DNA of 64,000 nucleotides from Alnus glutinosa (taxonomy: Eukaryota; Streptophyta; Magnoliopsida; Fagales; Betulaceae). The position numbers and the translations under genes were made by a program. Position 1 is the first letter of the stretch; every line of letters starts with the position of its first letter. The stretch is from assembly GCF_958979055.1 (NCBI RefSeq), contig NC_084886.1:11146654-11210653 (forward strand). Direction: 5' to 3'. Shown piece after piece: positions 36,877-50,300 of the stretch. A model generated the notes under the pieces. It was not told where the DNA came from, ran no database searches, and saw only the letters and a program-made list of their open reading frames with translations.

Positions 36877-37072
36877 GATGATCAGCAACTAGCTTTTGAG
36901 AATAATGAAATAAAATTTCGAAATAACTAAGAGATGTGAGACCAGACCAATAGTTTAGACATCTCTCTCTCTCTCTTTTTTGATGATCAGCAACTAGCTT
37001 TTGAGAATAATGAAATAAAATTTCGAAATAACTAAGAGATGTGAGACCAGACCAATAGTTTAGACATCAACA
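36877..37072. repeat. 105-bp tandem duplication in the element leader
   Basis: GATGATCAGCAACTAGC starts at 36877 and again at 36982, each copy running to TTTAGACATC. Each is preceded by a (CT)n run, the longer at about 36835-36873. It lies between the primer binding site and gag. Confidence 0.9.
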
Positions 37073-37202
37073 AGATAAACAAAGATTGAACAAATAGGGT
37101 AAAGGAAATTCGGCTAAGAAGAGATAAATGATGTGGACGGCTAAAGAAGAAACACAAGAATGAAAGATGTTAAATGATAGGCAAACCTGAACTAGAAACC
37201 GT

Positions 37203-37214
37203 GCTCTGATACCA
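37203..37214 (-). promoter_or_regulatory. Primer binding site, initiator Met tRNA
   Basis: Minus strand TGGTATCAGAGC, two bases inside the 5' LTR, is the standard complement to the 3' end of initiator Met tRNA. Confidence 0.9.
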
Positions 37215-37216
37215 AA

Positions 37217-37894
37217 TGATGTGAACCCCGTCAAGAATAACGAGACCCAACAACGAAAGGGAACCCAAGATCGTTCTATTGACAGATTCGAATGGAAGAC
37301 CTCGACCCGTTTTTTATGACAAACAAGAACCTCGGTATAAGGAAGACGCCACAAACGGTGGTGGAAACTCCGTTTGATAAGTCGAGATGAACGCCACGAG
37401 AAATCCCGATAAGTTCGCGTAGTTCTTCAAAGAACTAAAGAGAATAAACCTTACAAGTTTTATGAATAATCAATGTCTGCGTTTTCCATTGCTTATGCAC
37501 CTATTTAAAGGGCTGAACATTACAAGAGGAAAAAACCCTAATATAGAAAACCTAATTAAAGCCGAAAAATGGGTAAGGAAAGAAATCTTTACCTTCCTAA
37601 AACACACAAGACATATAAGGCAATAAAGGCTGGACGCCCACCCTCCTAATCAAAGCTAAAATAAATCCCTACTTGCCTAAAAAAAAGAGCTGGAATAGGA
37701 AAGAAGAGTTGGACGCCTAGAGTCATATAGAAGGAAACAAAAGACAACATAAAAGGAAAGAAAATGGCGCCTAGAATAGCCATGCAATCCGATCCTTCTA
37801 GAATAGACCCAAAATATTTATTGCCAATTCTTAGCCTTGACCGGATCCTTCTATAACTTGAATCAAGGTGACGATTCTTTGTTGCCCACGTGGA
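37217..37894 (-). repeat. 5' LTR (outer end missing)
   Basis: Matches 31112-31790 of the 3' LTR and then stops at CCCACGTGGAT. The last 152 bp present in the other LTR are absent, and unrelated LINE-tail sequence follows at once. No target duplication can therefore be tested on this side. Confidence 0.9.
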
Positions 37895-38160
37895 TAGGGA
37901 AACAAATCCTCTTGTTTGTTCTCCTGGTGGGGTTCAGATCCTCGTGTTGTCCATGCGCCTAGGGAAACAAATGGTGCAACTCATGCTCTTGCAAAACAGA
38001 CAGTTTTCATAAGGTGAAATCAAGTTTGGGTAGAGGATATTCCTACTTTTATTCTTCCTATTGTTCTTAGGGAGCAAGTTCTCCCTATACCCTAATTTGG
38101 GTCAGTTTCTATCAATGAAGATGGTGTCCTGATTTGTTCAAAAAAGAGAGAAAAAGAATA
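37895..38160 (+). pseudogene. LINE 3' fragment (RNase H C-terminus and tail)
   Basis: WGSDPRVVHAPRETNGATHA and LAKQTVFIR end at a stop. In a second frame QVWVEDIPTFILPIVLREQV followed by LPIP and a stop reads as the end of a plant LINE RNase H domain. A short 3' UTR and an A-rich tail (about 38138-38160) follow. This is a different LINE copy from that at 19.8-22.5 kb. Confidence 0.7.
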
Positions 38161-39789
38161 CAATACCCATCCTTAATTGGCAAAAAAAAGTTTGCTAGAC
38201 GCGGATATGGCATGCACCGAAGGTAAGAGATTAATATAGGAAGTTGACTTACATACGGAGGACATGAAATTAATATGGAAAGTAGTATACCCTTAATAAA
38301 TTACTTTTCCTTGGTAGAGTGTCCCAACGATACCTTTCTTTGCTAAATTTAGATCGGCAAAATAGTAAAAGATGGATCACATTGCCTTATATAGTCACAA
38401 GAAATATGATACACGTGTTTACAACTTGTATATAATTTTTGTATAATTCTAACAATTTTTTTTTCAAACTAATCATTTGATCTCTTTTCCTACATATGGG
38501 TCTTATATATTCAATGGTTTATTTTTTTTTTTTAATTTTTTTTTTTTGAAATTATACAAGAGTTGTATAGAAGTTGTAAACGTATCGTATCTCATAATCA
38601 CAATAGTTTGGCTATATGCATGGAAATGAAGGAATTTGGTGTGCCGCACTTATATAGTGTTCTATGAGACCCTCTCGGTTTTGAGACGTCGGGGAAGCAA
38701 ATCTGTGGGCTTTCTCTCTAGCCTTTGCGGCCCGGCGAGTTACAACGAAGTGGCCTTTGAATGGTGAGATTCCATGGGCCATTGGTGAGGCCCAAATGGG
38801 TCCTCAGCATATTGGACACTCTAATTAGAATTACGATAATGCTAATATAGTATGCATCAAATAGTGGGAATGTGCTTGAGAGGAGAAAGAAAAAAAAAAA
38901 AATCCTTAGCCATTTGAAGTTCTCCCGCTAAAGCTTTGCGCCTCTCGAGCCACGAGCCATCATAGCACGTCAGCTTCGTTGAAAGACCAGAATATTTTGC
39001 ACTTGATCACAATGAACCAGTGGGTCCTCTAAATTTGGTCACACCGTAATTCTAGACGGAATCTAATAGGCCTCTACAAAACCTATAGACTGAGCTATTG
39101 AAAACCTACCACTTCATTGTCACAATTAAATTAAGAGCACTATGACTTAAAAAGTAATTAGTATCCTCTTAAATTATTAATTCGAATTTGAGAGACTTCA
39201 AATAGATAATTAAAAATGACTATTTATAAGATCTATTTAACCGTATAACTAATTAAATAACTTAATTTTAATTTATTTGGCCGGATAAACTCCCTGAATA
39301 ATATCTCACAATCATATAATCGATTTTTTTCAAACACATACAATAATTTGAGTACAATTGTAATAATGGCGATGACAAAGAAAGAGGTGGGGGAGAAGGC
39401 ACAAAGTGACGCAAGGGAGTGGATAATCCATCCATGAGAGGAGGATATTTTGGAAGTATATATATCCAAGTTCCCCCGCCCGCATTTATAACCTCGTTTT
39501 CACCGCTAAGATATACGGCCGTACAAAATCAAATTGATCGTTTTGGGTTTGTTTTTTTTTCTGAAAAGATCCTGCAACCTGTCCCTACAATTCAACATTT
39601 TCTCGAGTTGAGACCCCAAAACAGGAGCGTGGCTGTTACTGCAGTCGTTGGAAGCCAAAATTATATATGTAATGAAGTGGACTATGATTATGATTAATTA
39701 AGACACTTTTTGACTGTTATTATAAAACCAAAAAAACTCTGTAATTATTGCCCTTTTGTAATCACTATTACTTTCATCACACTCATCGC

Positions 39790-39869
<80 letters not shown>

Positions 39870-41319
39870 AATTATAATCTTTTAATGGTTCCTTGTTTCG
39901 GAAGCTACTAAATTCAACTCAATTTTATTTATTTTATTTGAATTCTTGTTTGGGTAAACCCAAAAAATTTCAATTATTTTTTCTCAACTTAATTCAATTT
40001 ACTTTAGCTAAATTTGTGTTTAAAAATGAATTGACGCGCGAAAAACCTAGGAGAAGAAAATTCATGTATTATATTCAATTTAACTCACATTCTCAATTTT
40101 GTTTTTGTTCTTTTAAAGCATTTTAAACATAATTTTAAAACTTTTTTTTTTTATTTCTTTATGTATTCACAATTTTGAAAAAAATAAAAAAGAATACAAA
40201 AAAATTACATATTCAAACGAGCTAAAGCATCAAACTCTTCTTCTAAATTGGATTGATTAGTTAGTTTTTATCATTGTTAAATAAAGGATAAAATTTTAAA
40301 CCATTAGGTCTAAAATTTAAATTAAGTTGTAATATTTTAAAAATTATTCTTGTGGAAATAGGTGGTTATGTAGAATTAATAGGTGTAACTTTTCTGGCGA
40401 TTATTTAATTTGAATAGAAACAAATAGTGGGGCAGGGCGTACGCACACGTGATGTGTTTGTTTGTATAGCCTCGCTAATCCCAATTATTTCAACGAGATG
40501 CGTAATGACATATGTCATCAACCGTGCAATGATGCCTATGAAAACAACTTTGGTTTTGGTGCGTCAAAAAACAGCCAAAAACCGTCGAGAGAAACATGTG
40601 CTTTTTCCCTTCATATAAGTTTCGTAACTTTCGGTGCAGCTCAACTCAATATTTTATATTTTATATAGAAAAATGTGTATGGGATTATTATTATTATTAT
40701 TAAAATAATAATTCTTTGATTTATTAAAAAATTAAAATCTCTCTTTTTTTTTTTGTTAAAAAAAAAAAAAAAAAAAAAGGAAAACCCCTTGCCACCGTGA
40801 AAACACGTTGGAGGAATACAAAGATCCAAGAAAATACATTGAAAATTCAAAAGCAACAAAATGAAGTCTCCCACAGTCGCCCCAGGTTGACCGGTATACC
40901 AAAGGGTTGGAAATGAGGCAAAGCCCGACCCATCCAAAATACTGTCGCTTACGGGCCAAAAAGAGGGCCACCGTGACAGGTGGTTTTGCTGCGAAAGCCT
41001 AGTAGATGGCAATTTCGTCAACAGGGTGGCATTGGTGAAGGAGGCATGTGGGAAAGAAAGAAACAGATCTGAGCTTTTAAATATTAATAATAAAAAAGAT
41101 TCAGAGAGGAGAGGAGGAGGAGAAACTTGTCCTCTTTTTTCAAATTCAGCATACTTTTTACGATCAAGATTTTTGGCAGCCAAATCACCAATGGAAAATT
41201 ACATTCCCTTTATTACATAAAGAAACGTAACTAATGAAACTGAAACTCAAAAAGAGGGGAAAAAAAAAAAAAAAAAAGTGTGGATTTTTCTTTGCTTTTC
41301 TTTCCTTTCCAATTCAGAC
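38161..41319. other. Intergenic between the Gypsy element and LUH
   Basis: AT-rich with a long TA run (39796-39857). A block at about 40760-41180 begins after an A run and is GC-richer; it resembles the antisense retroposon-like block at 23.4 kb. The right end should contain the LUH 3' UTR. No gene was recognised, although 39419-39697 is open for 92 codons. Confidence 0.5.
39796..39857. repeat. (TA)n microsatellite, about 62 bp
   Basis: The longest TA run in the window, followed directly by a T tract. Confidence 0.9.
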
Positions 41320-44300
41320 TTATTTCCAAATCTTAACAGATTTGTCATGACTGGCAGAAGCAACCATCCCTGATACTGGTGACTGTGCCAAAGCTGATAT
41401 CACACACTCATGAGCGGGAATTGTCATACACTTATTCACCGCCATGTTCCAAAGCTCCAAAGACTGCAAGCAATTAAACTTTGATAACATTAGCAACATT
41501 TGATGGAAATCAACTCCGTCTAGGTTGTTTGACAATTTTAGCTTCATAGAATTGCCAGCTTTCCCATGTACAATAGCTTTTAGATATGCCAAGTTAGCAA
41601 AGATGGTTTGGTTGTCTTGTATTATATGGCACACAGGCATAAAACCATCACACAGTCACCAAGGAAAATGCATCTATTGTGATGCTAGCCCTAGGTGTTC
41701 TTTTTTGGCGAGTGAAGTGCCACGTCAATTTATCAAGGAAAATCCAATCAATGTCCTTCGAGGATCACCAAAAGAAATCTAAAAAGAAGAACAGCAGAAA
41801 GTTGTAGAATGTTTGGTTACATTTAGGTTGCATTTTGGATATCCCTTGAAGAAGAAACCATTCAATTGTGATTTATGTACATTTGGAACAACATAATTTA
41901 TATTTTGCGTTTCAAAGGGAAGATTTCCAGGGTACGGAGTGGTTTGCTTCTTTTCAATTTTTTATTTATTTTTTCTTCCTAGAACTTGGGGAAAAAGCAA
42001 GAAAAAATCAAAAGTAGATAATACTGAGACATGACAATAACAAAGCAAATGTCACCTGGTAGCCTCCAATGACCAAGAGAGAGGAGTAGCTTGGATGGAA
42101 AACACAAGAATGGAAGGTGTTTCCACTGGAACTGAGCTCGTGAGTACACTCTCCGGTGGCTACTGACCACACTCTGACAGACTCTTGACTGACAGATGCC
42201 AAATAATCTCCACTCGTGTCCCAACAAACAGAGTGCACTTGTGATGAGTGCCCCTGAAGTTCAAAAAGACCACAGTTTATTTGTAACTGCAGATTAGAAT
42301 GTGGTGTAATAAAATTCAAAAGTGATTTAATTAATCAGGTGAAAGAAGATTTCTAATGGATTCCTTCAACTTTTTCTGCATTTGACAATAGTATCATACC
42401 AGTAATGAGAGTGTCTGCCTATCAGTCTCAACATCAAAGATGGACACAATATTCTCTGCTGCTGCAGCCAAAAGTAATCCAATTCTGGGCTGAAATCTCA
42501 CCTGTGCTGAACCTCCCTGGTCATTACAGAACTGAGGTTCAGAAGACCAACAAACCAAATCCAACAAAGCTTGAAAAATTTAAACAAAAGAACAAATAAA
42601 AAGAAAGTTCCAAACACTAGCCTTGGAAACACGGGTGCAAGAATACTGATTAATACTCCAGTAACGAATCTCACTGTTAGCATCACAAGAGCAGAAAACT
42701 TCATTCTTCTTAGGGTGGAAATCGAGGGAAATTACATTTGAGGTGTGCCCTGTATATGTTTGTAAGCTGTTATAGCTTGGCTGCAAGAACAAACTATATT
42801 AAGTGCCCATGATATGTATACCAACATTGACATTGACACTTAAATGCCACAAGGTAAAATAGGCAGATATTAATTCACATCATAGGGTCAATTAATTTAT
42901 TCCAACTGTGTTGAGGTTTCTAGCACACAAGAAATGGTGCAATGGTCTTGAAATGAGTTTACCATAAAATACGTGGCAAATAGAGGCTCTAAACATAAAG
43001 TCAACCATCTTGTGAAATGAATATGCAAAAAAATCACCCTCAAAAACTAAAGACAGAACGAAAAATTTCAAGGATACGTGAATTCATTCCCTCACTGTAT
43101 AATGTGCTCAGTCCAAACTAAGTTAAGTGGGGAAGAGAAAAAATACAATTTCCCTTTGTACACCACCGATTACTTAATATCCTCCGACACATGTACGGGC
43201 AAAAGATGCAAAATCTGAGAACATCAGAAACCAGTGCTTGATCATAAGCTCAGTTGATCTATGTACTTTACAATGCAAAAGTCTAAAAGACTAAAACTAT
43301 CATTACTATAAATAGCATTTGCTACAATTGAAGTTATTTACTTATGAGGACAATGAAAATGCATGTCATGAACAAGATTTATCATGGGCAAAAGATACAA
43401 AATCTGAGAACGTCAGAAACCAGTGCTTGATCATAAGAAGCTCAGTTGATCTATGTACTTTACAATGCAAAATTCTAAAAGACTAAAACTATCATTACTA
43501 TAAGTAGCATTTGCTACAATTGAATTTATTTACTTATGAGGACAATAAAAATGCATGTCCTGAACAAGATTTATCATTAAATAAATGAATATAAGCAAAA
43601 TGATGTTTTATTTTTGTAAAATTCAATTTCCATGAGGTAGCAACAAATCGTAAAAGATAATAGTAGAAACAATGGGGCAGTCGGTTGTTTTTTATTTTCT
43701 TTGATTAAGTAATTATTCATAAGAGACTGAAAAAAATGGGTGCAACCCCGGCACACGGGGACATATACAAGAGAAACACTAAGAAGACAAAAAATAAAAC
43801 CTAGCATTTGAAATTTAGTACATGTAACAACTTAATCAAAGAAGAAAAAAGTGCAGCAACCAGTTGCAGGCATCATACTTAATATTATTATGATGATAAG
43901 ATTTGGAGAGGCAACCAAAATTTTGTCTTGGGAACTACTAACTGATTTTGACATTCTCAAACAAGCGTTACATAAGAAAGTATTGGGCTGTAGAATTTAC
44001 TTTTGCAGCATCCCAGATTCGCACAGATGTATCAAATGAAGATGTTGCCAGCTGAGTTGAATTTGGTCTGAAGCGAACATCAGTAATTATCAGAGTGTGC
44101 TCCTCCGGTGTGCTCTCAGTATGTAGAGTCTCCATGTTCCAAAGAACAACCTACTAACATGAAAAATGATAAGCATTCGCATCTGTCTGGGGGAGGGGAG
44201 GACTGTAACCATATAAAATCTTATAGTTGCTTTTGCACATTAAAATGAAAGATATCTTGCGTGCTCAAAACAATTACAAAAGCCAGTGACAAGCTAAAAA

Positions 44301-47300
44301 CTAACAAACAAATATACGTGCCCATAGGCCAAAAAAAATAATAAAATATTAGTTAATAAATTTCGGAGGTGGTCACTAAAACCTAAAAAGCAAGATAACA
44401 GGGTGATTATGTCAAATCAAATGATATCCAGTCAGAACTTCACAAAAGTAATACTTGTAAAATTATTGAAAGACTACAAGTTCTGGAAAAAGAGGCTTCT
44501 GCTTCAGGAACATCTCTCAACGGCTTCTACCATCAGTAGAGATGTTTTCAGATACAAAATAAAATTTCATTTTGGTTAACTTCTATAATACAAGGTAGAT
44601 GCAGGTTGTTGAGATTAATATATAAGAAAAAAAAAGAAAAAGGTTTTAATCAACTTCACGCCAGGTCTCAAGGCACATCAAAACAAACACTTGGTATTGC
44701 ACCCTATCTTACCAGGATGATGCAGGCGTGGCCTCAAATATTCTAATTAATAATAATACTATTTAGCTTTTCATATATCAATCTTTCTGGGCACCTTTAC
44801 AAGTGTCTTTACCTTCAAGAGTAAAACTCATCCATACAAAACAAAACTCTGAATCATATCCAATTTACACAGAAATTGCTTATTCACTTTCTAGTGTGCA
44901 CTGGTTGGCGTATAAATACATGTAACCATGATGAAAAAGGGAGAGAAAATCTTAAATCGTATAAAAATCCTTATAAACAACTTATCATGTCTCCGACAGC
45001 AAATTGCAAATGAGAGAAAATTGCAAAACATTTGTTTAATTAAATTAAAAAGCATGAAGACAAAAAAAGGGTAATAGATGACTCAGTCTTTCCTTTCCAG
45101 TTTTACCAATTTAAGATTTTTTTCATAGGGTAAAATATTTTGATTATCTTGTGAATCATTTTTTTCTTTTCTCTAACAGTTTATTCCGGATTTTTTTTTT
45201 CTTTATAAAAACACTAAGAGGTTATACTATTAGTTGACTTCAAATTTTGGTTTCAAAGATGTGAACAAAGAAATTTTGTTTATTGATACATTTTCTTTGT
45301 AGTTCATGAGAATTTCAATTATGGGGTAAAGTATATTAATTTGTAAGGGGAATGTTGAGCTGCATTATTTTGACTTCAGCATGAACTTTCTTTGGCAATG
45401 TTCAGCAATGTGGTTTGCACAAGCATAACATATTCCCAAATGCTAGGACTCTATAAAACCAAAGCATGACCTAAAGAAAACAAATATATTCCAAAAAGGG
45501 AATGGGATTCATAGAATCATATGGTTCTTTTCCTTTTTTGGGTTAACATTAAGCAACATATGTGCAACACGGCTAGTATTATGAAAAACAGAAGTAGGAT
45601 AAAAACTAACTTGGAAATTATTGAATATTAAGCTGGACTACCTTCAACAAAAGATGCAATTCGCAATAAAATAATCTCATTATATTTCAGATAGTTCAAA
45701 TTGTTTTAAGAAAACAAAAACAAAAACATACTATTTATGAAAACAAAAACATTTTAGTGTGAGGTCAAATTTATTCTGCTGCCTATGGAAGGAGTTCATG
45801 TAGGTGGGATAAGGATTGGTCTTACGGGCAGTCGTTAGCAATCAAAAACGAAAAGAAACGGACTGACATACTTCCAGTTTACTTCTATCAGTTTCGGTGA
45901 TTGCTCAATTTATTTCACCAACGCCTTTAACATGAAGGACTAGTGACATGTAAATGTTTGAGAGAATCACCTAGGGAGTCCACCAAGAATAGTCAATATA
46001 CATATTTGGACACCACTCTATCCCAAAAACTTAAGCTAATGGGCTTGGGTCCATTTAGGTAATTAACTACTCACTTTCTTTAAATTTTCTTAATGTGGGA
46101 CACAACATTGACACGTGCACTCTCAACAGTAAAACATGAAATACAAAAAAAAATAAAAATCTATTGATGTAACCTTGGAGATAAATATGTAAACATGGCA
46201 CTGTAACTCAGAAGATAACATTTTTGGCAAATAAATTAATGTTGTCAAGGCAACTATGTAAGTAAGAACAGGACACAAGCCTAGCCTCAACTTATAAGCT
46301 AAAAGGCACTTTACAAGGGCTCTTTCCCAGGCCAGATGATATGGAGTAAACCGATCTTTTGGGGTTGTTCGACTTAGAAAGTCAAATTTTAGCAAAAGAA
46401 GAAAAAAAAGGGGCATGTAAAGATACAACTAACTCTTCCGAGTACATCCACATCCAATGTGAGCTGATTACCAATATAATCATTCCAGCTTCAAACAAAA
46501 GGTCCAAAAACCAATAACTCATGTAGAGACAGCATCATGAAATGGTCCAAAATTGATAAACACTGCTGCAAGAGGAACTTATTATCTAATGGGTCATGTT
46601 TAATATATAGCTGTACAAAATTGAGTTTTGAATCAACAATTTCCCTTTATACATCTGATAAAATGCAGGTTTTGCTGTTTGGGTTCCAGTCTTTGATGCG
46701 TGCCTTCAACATTTTGCTTTTAAATGCTCTTCACTTATATGGTATTAGAAATAAATCTCTTGCATCAAGACGTGGAATGTAATAAGCATAAATTGGACGC
46801 AACGAGCATTTCCAAAAATTATTGTGTTAGTACAAGTTGCATCTTCCATATAGCAGCCAGCTACTTCAACCAGGGAAGTTGACTAGAGCCACTGACACAA
46901 GAGAGAGAACTGTGATAAAGTTGACTAGAGCCTGTAATCTGATAGGACAGGAACTGCAAACTCTAAACTACTTACCAAAGCGTGGGAAGGGGTGTTTGCA
47001 TTTCACCTTTTGCTAGATGTGTTACACAATATTCATAACTCAAGATATTAGAAAGAGATGACAACAAGGTTTCACTGAGTCAAAAGACCAACCAAAATTC
47101 ACAATGGGGTCTTCCTCCTAAACCCATAAATTTCTCATGAACTAAAGTACAACAATGAGAACTAGGATTAAAAGTGTTCCCCAAAACATATCACAATAAA
47201 ATCTTATCATGCCTTGTGAACATAGATATATGTAGGATGATTGCATCACCAAGTACGTCTGAGGAAGCCAGTTATGATAAGCTAAGGTGAGAAAAGACAG

Positions 47301-50300
47301 TGACGAACACAAGGGGCTAGAAAAATTCTTTTGCTAAGTCGACATTAAATCAGAACACTGGACAAAAGCCCTTTAAAATTTCATTGGTAGCATAGATGTT
47401 TCAATTGATCTGCAAGTACTAAAGTAAAAGCTTGTAATAAAAACGCCAGCATTTATATAAACAATGATTAATATAGTACGTTTAAAACATAGCCTAGCCT
47501 GCTACAATGCATTATACCTTCTTGTCATGCCCAGCACTGGCCAATAACTTGCCATCTGAAGAGAAATGACAAGAGACAACTTTGCTATTGCTTTTACGAA
47601 TGGAACTAACTTCACTGAAGGAAAAACCTGACATGGAGAGTACACAATGTTGGTTGCTTTCAATCTGAACAATCATCACTTCCAAAACCATGAGATCATC
47701 GATTACCTTTTGAAGTTTCTGCAGCATGTTCAGAAGGATTCCGTTTCAATGCACCAAACAAATCCCTTCCATCTCCATCATCATTTGACAGAAAAGATTC
47801 AACATTATCTTCTAAAGAGCCAACATCTCCAAAATGTTCCATGTCTTCCTGCAATTAGAGATGAAGTCATGAAGCAGGCCTTTAAAGAGTGACTTATCAA
47901 GCATTATTTTTAGCTGAACTCAGACAGGATACTTCACAACATAATATAACTAAATGACTGCAACGTATACCCATGCAAGCCTAGAACCTTAAGCAAGGAT
48001 CTTCAACCATCCTTGTCAGACACATGATTGATGTGAGCAACATGTATAGTGGTTATATTGGACACACTGGCTATGCAGTGCATTCTGGAAGCTAAATTTT
48101 CCTTTTTGGAACGAAGTATTCCACACTCTAAAATGTGCAATACAAACCATAGATCCTAAAAGAATTAAAGGCTTATTAATAGTATATGAAACACTTAAAC
48201 AGGGTGCAAGATCCCACCACAATATTGGCCCATCAAAATCAAATAATTTGAACCATCATAATTGGGGAATATCACTGGCATCTATCATTCATACACAATC
48301 TTCAACTAGCCAACACATTATGTAAATTTAGATGGTTAAATTATCCACCCAATCTAGAAATTGATATCTAAGATCCCTAAAGGGTAGCTCAATCAGATGG
48401 GGACCACGCCTCATGAAGCGGAGGTTATTTGTTCGAATCTCTCCCCCCCCCCTTGGAGACAAAATTACTTAAAAAAGAAATGATATCTAAGGTGGAACAG
48501 ATTAGTTTAACTTGCAAGAAACATGCAGACATACAGGTTTTTGTGGAAGTCTAAGTAAGAAGATTTCAAACTTCCCATCAGGTTTGTAGGTTATGCAGGT
48601 TACAATTTCTAAAAAGTTCATATACCAGCTGGTTTGTGGATGATGCAAGACCACCTGCTCCATCTGTACCATACATCATTAAACCTTTTGAGATGCTCCC
48701 AACATTCTGCAGATTACTTGCCATAGCAAGTCCATCACCAGGAGTATGAGTAGAAGGAGTTGATGGCTGAGAGTTTGGTGAAGGACCAATGGTATTTCCT
48801 GTGCCAGTACTGTTAGCAGCTCCAGAAGATGAAGGCCCTTTCCTTTTTCGATTATTCTATTACATAATAAACAACAAATCACCAACTTGCAAGAAATGAC
48901 TGAAGAAATCATCAAGAACTGATTGCACCACTAGTTCATATAAATTTTTGAAGATAACAACAGTTAGAGGTAGCAGCAAAACATGTAACTTCCTTAGTCA
49001 AGTAATGGATTCCATAAAAATTTTAGTTTTATTGGTGAGAGGAATATATAACTCTTCATAGCATTATGTCAAACGAAGTGAGCACAACCTGTTGCACTTG
49101 CTGTGGATGCAGAGGATCCTGTTGTTGTTGAGAAGAACATTGTTGCATCTGCATGTTTATCTGCTTAGAACATGCCAAAGGCTCAGAGAAATGTCACTAG
49201 AGAGCTCATTGAGTACTCTTAAACAACAATAAAACAGTGGAAAATTAATAAACATTTGGGAAATGCAATTGATGGATATCCTCAAATAGGCCAATCCTAA
49301 CAGTCAAAACAGAGAGATGAAAACAAATACATACCAAGGATACCCTAAGCAATTTCCGCAAACTAGGAATCTTAGCCATTTGAACACTTATATAGGCAGC
49401 AAGAAGCCAGTTTTATTTAATTTAGTCTTAACTTTAGAAGTCAAGGGTATTTTTTTATAGTTTTTATATTTCTAAATGAATTCCACCTTTCGTCTATTAG
49501 GTTTTATTATGTTTTTAGGACTTTATCTGTTGGTTCTATTAATTATTTAGATTGGACTTAGTTATATATGTCCATAGAATCTAAGTCTTATTAGGAGTCC
49601 AAGTTTTTTTAGGGTTAGGTTAGTTTTTATATAAACAATGATGTAATGTTTTTAATTGAATGGAGAACCAGTTTTATGAAAATTTTGCAGCAAATACTCT
49701 TAAGGTTTGTGTGATGCAATATTTTTCTGAGGAATCATACTGAACAAACCGTAAGAGAGATGCTTAGGAAAACTAGGTGTGATTCCAACAAACCCATATC
49801 TGAATTGTGTTATTAACTTTCCTTAAAATCCTATTCGTAAAAACCCAAAATCACCCATACCTTAAAAAGATGGCAAACGATCACAAACAGCCAGACTGCT
49901 GTTCGTGACTGTTCACTGGGCAATAAAACCGCTCCTGTCACTTTCTACATCAGATTTAGCGTACAATATTTTGTCTTACATCAATATTAGTATCATAGCC
50001 CTTTGTCATGCATCAACGCTTCACATCCATGTCAGGCACAGCTCTCATAGGAATTAAAAATTAAAATACTATGATTCTTTTATGTATTTCTCTATCCTTC
50101 TCGTTGGCGAGGGCAATGAGAGAGAGAGACTTAAACAACACATCCAGTTTTTTACACAGAGATAAAGATTAATAATTCTTCAAGCTAATGCATTTGGGTC
50201 AAATGGCACTTCCATCGTCAAAAGAATGGGGTAGGAAAGGTCATGAGTTAAAAGTCCCATGAAGGGTGTGACTTACTAGTAAAAGAAAAATAATGGAACC

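Larger units (their letters stand above)
31112..37894 (-). mobile_element. Decayed Ty3/Gypsy LTR retrotransposon
   Basis: Two direct LTR copies (31112-31942 and 37217-37894) enclose a minus-strand gag-pol in the order gag, protease, RT, RNase H, integrase, which defines Ty3/Gypsy. The primer binding site beside the right LTR matches initiator Met tRNA and a purine tract borders the left LTR. The 5' (right) LTR lacks about 150 bp at its outer end. Stops, frameshifts and a deletion show it is dead. Confidence 0.95.

Noticed and set aside
39419..39697. 92-aa plus-strand frame in the intergenic region left of LUH
   Set aside because: No motif, no family I recognise and no supporting promoter or splice context; its length is unremarkable for AT-moderate DNA.
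48381..48450. Functional tRNA gene
   Set aside because: A- and B-boxes are present, but no acceptor stem or full cloverleaf closes and the same segment is dispersed with A-rich tails, so it is a SINE.
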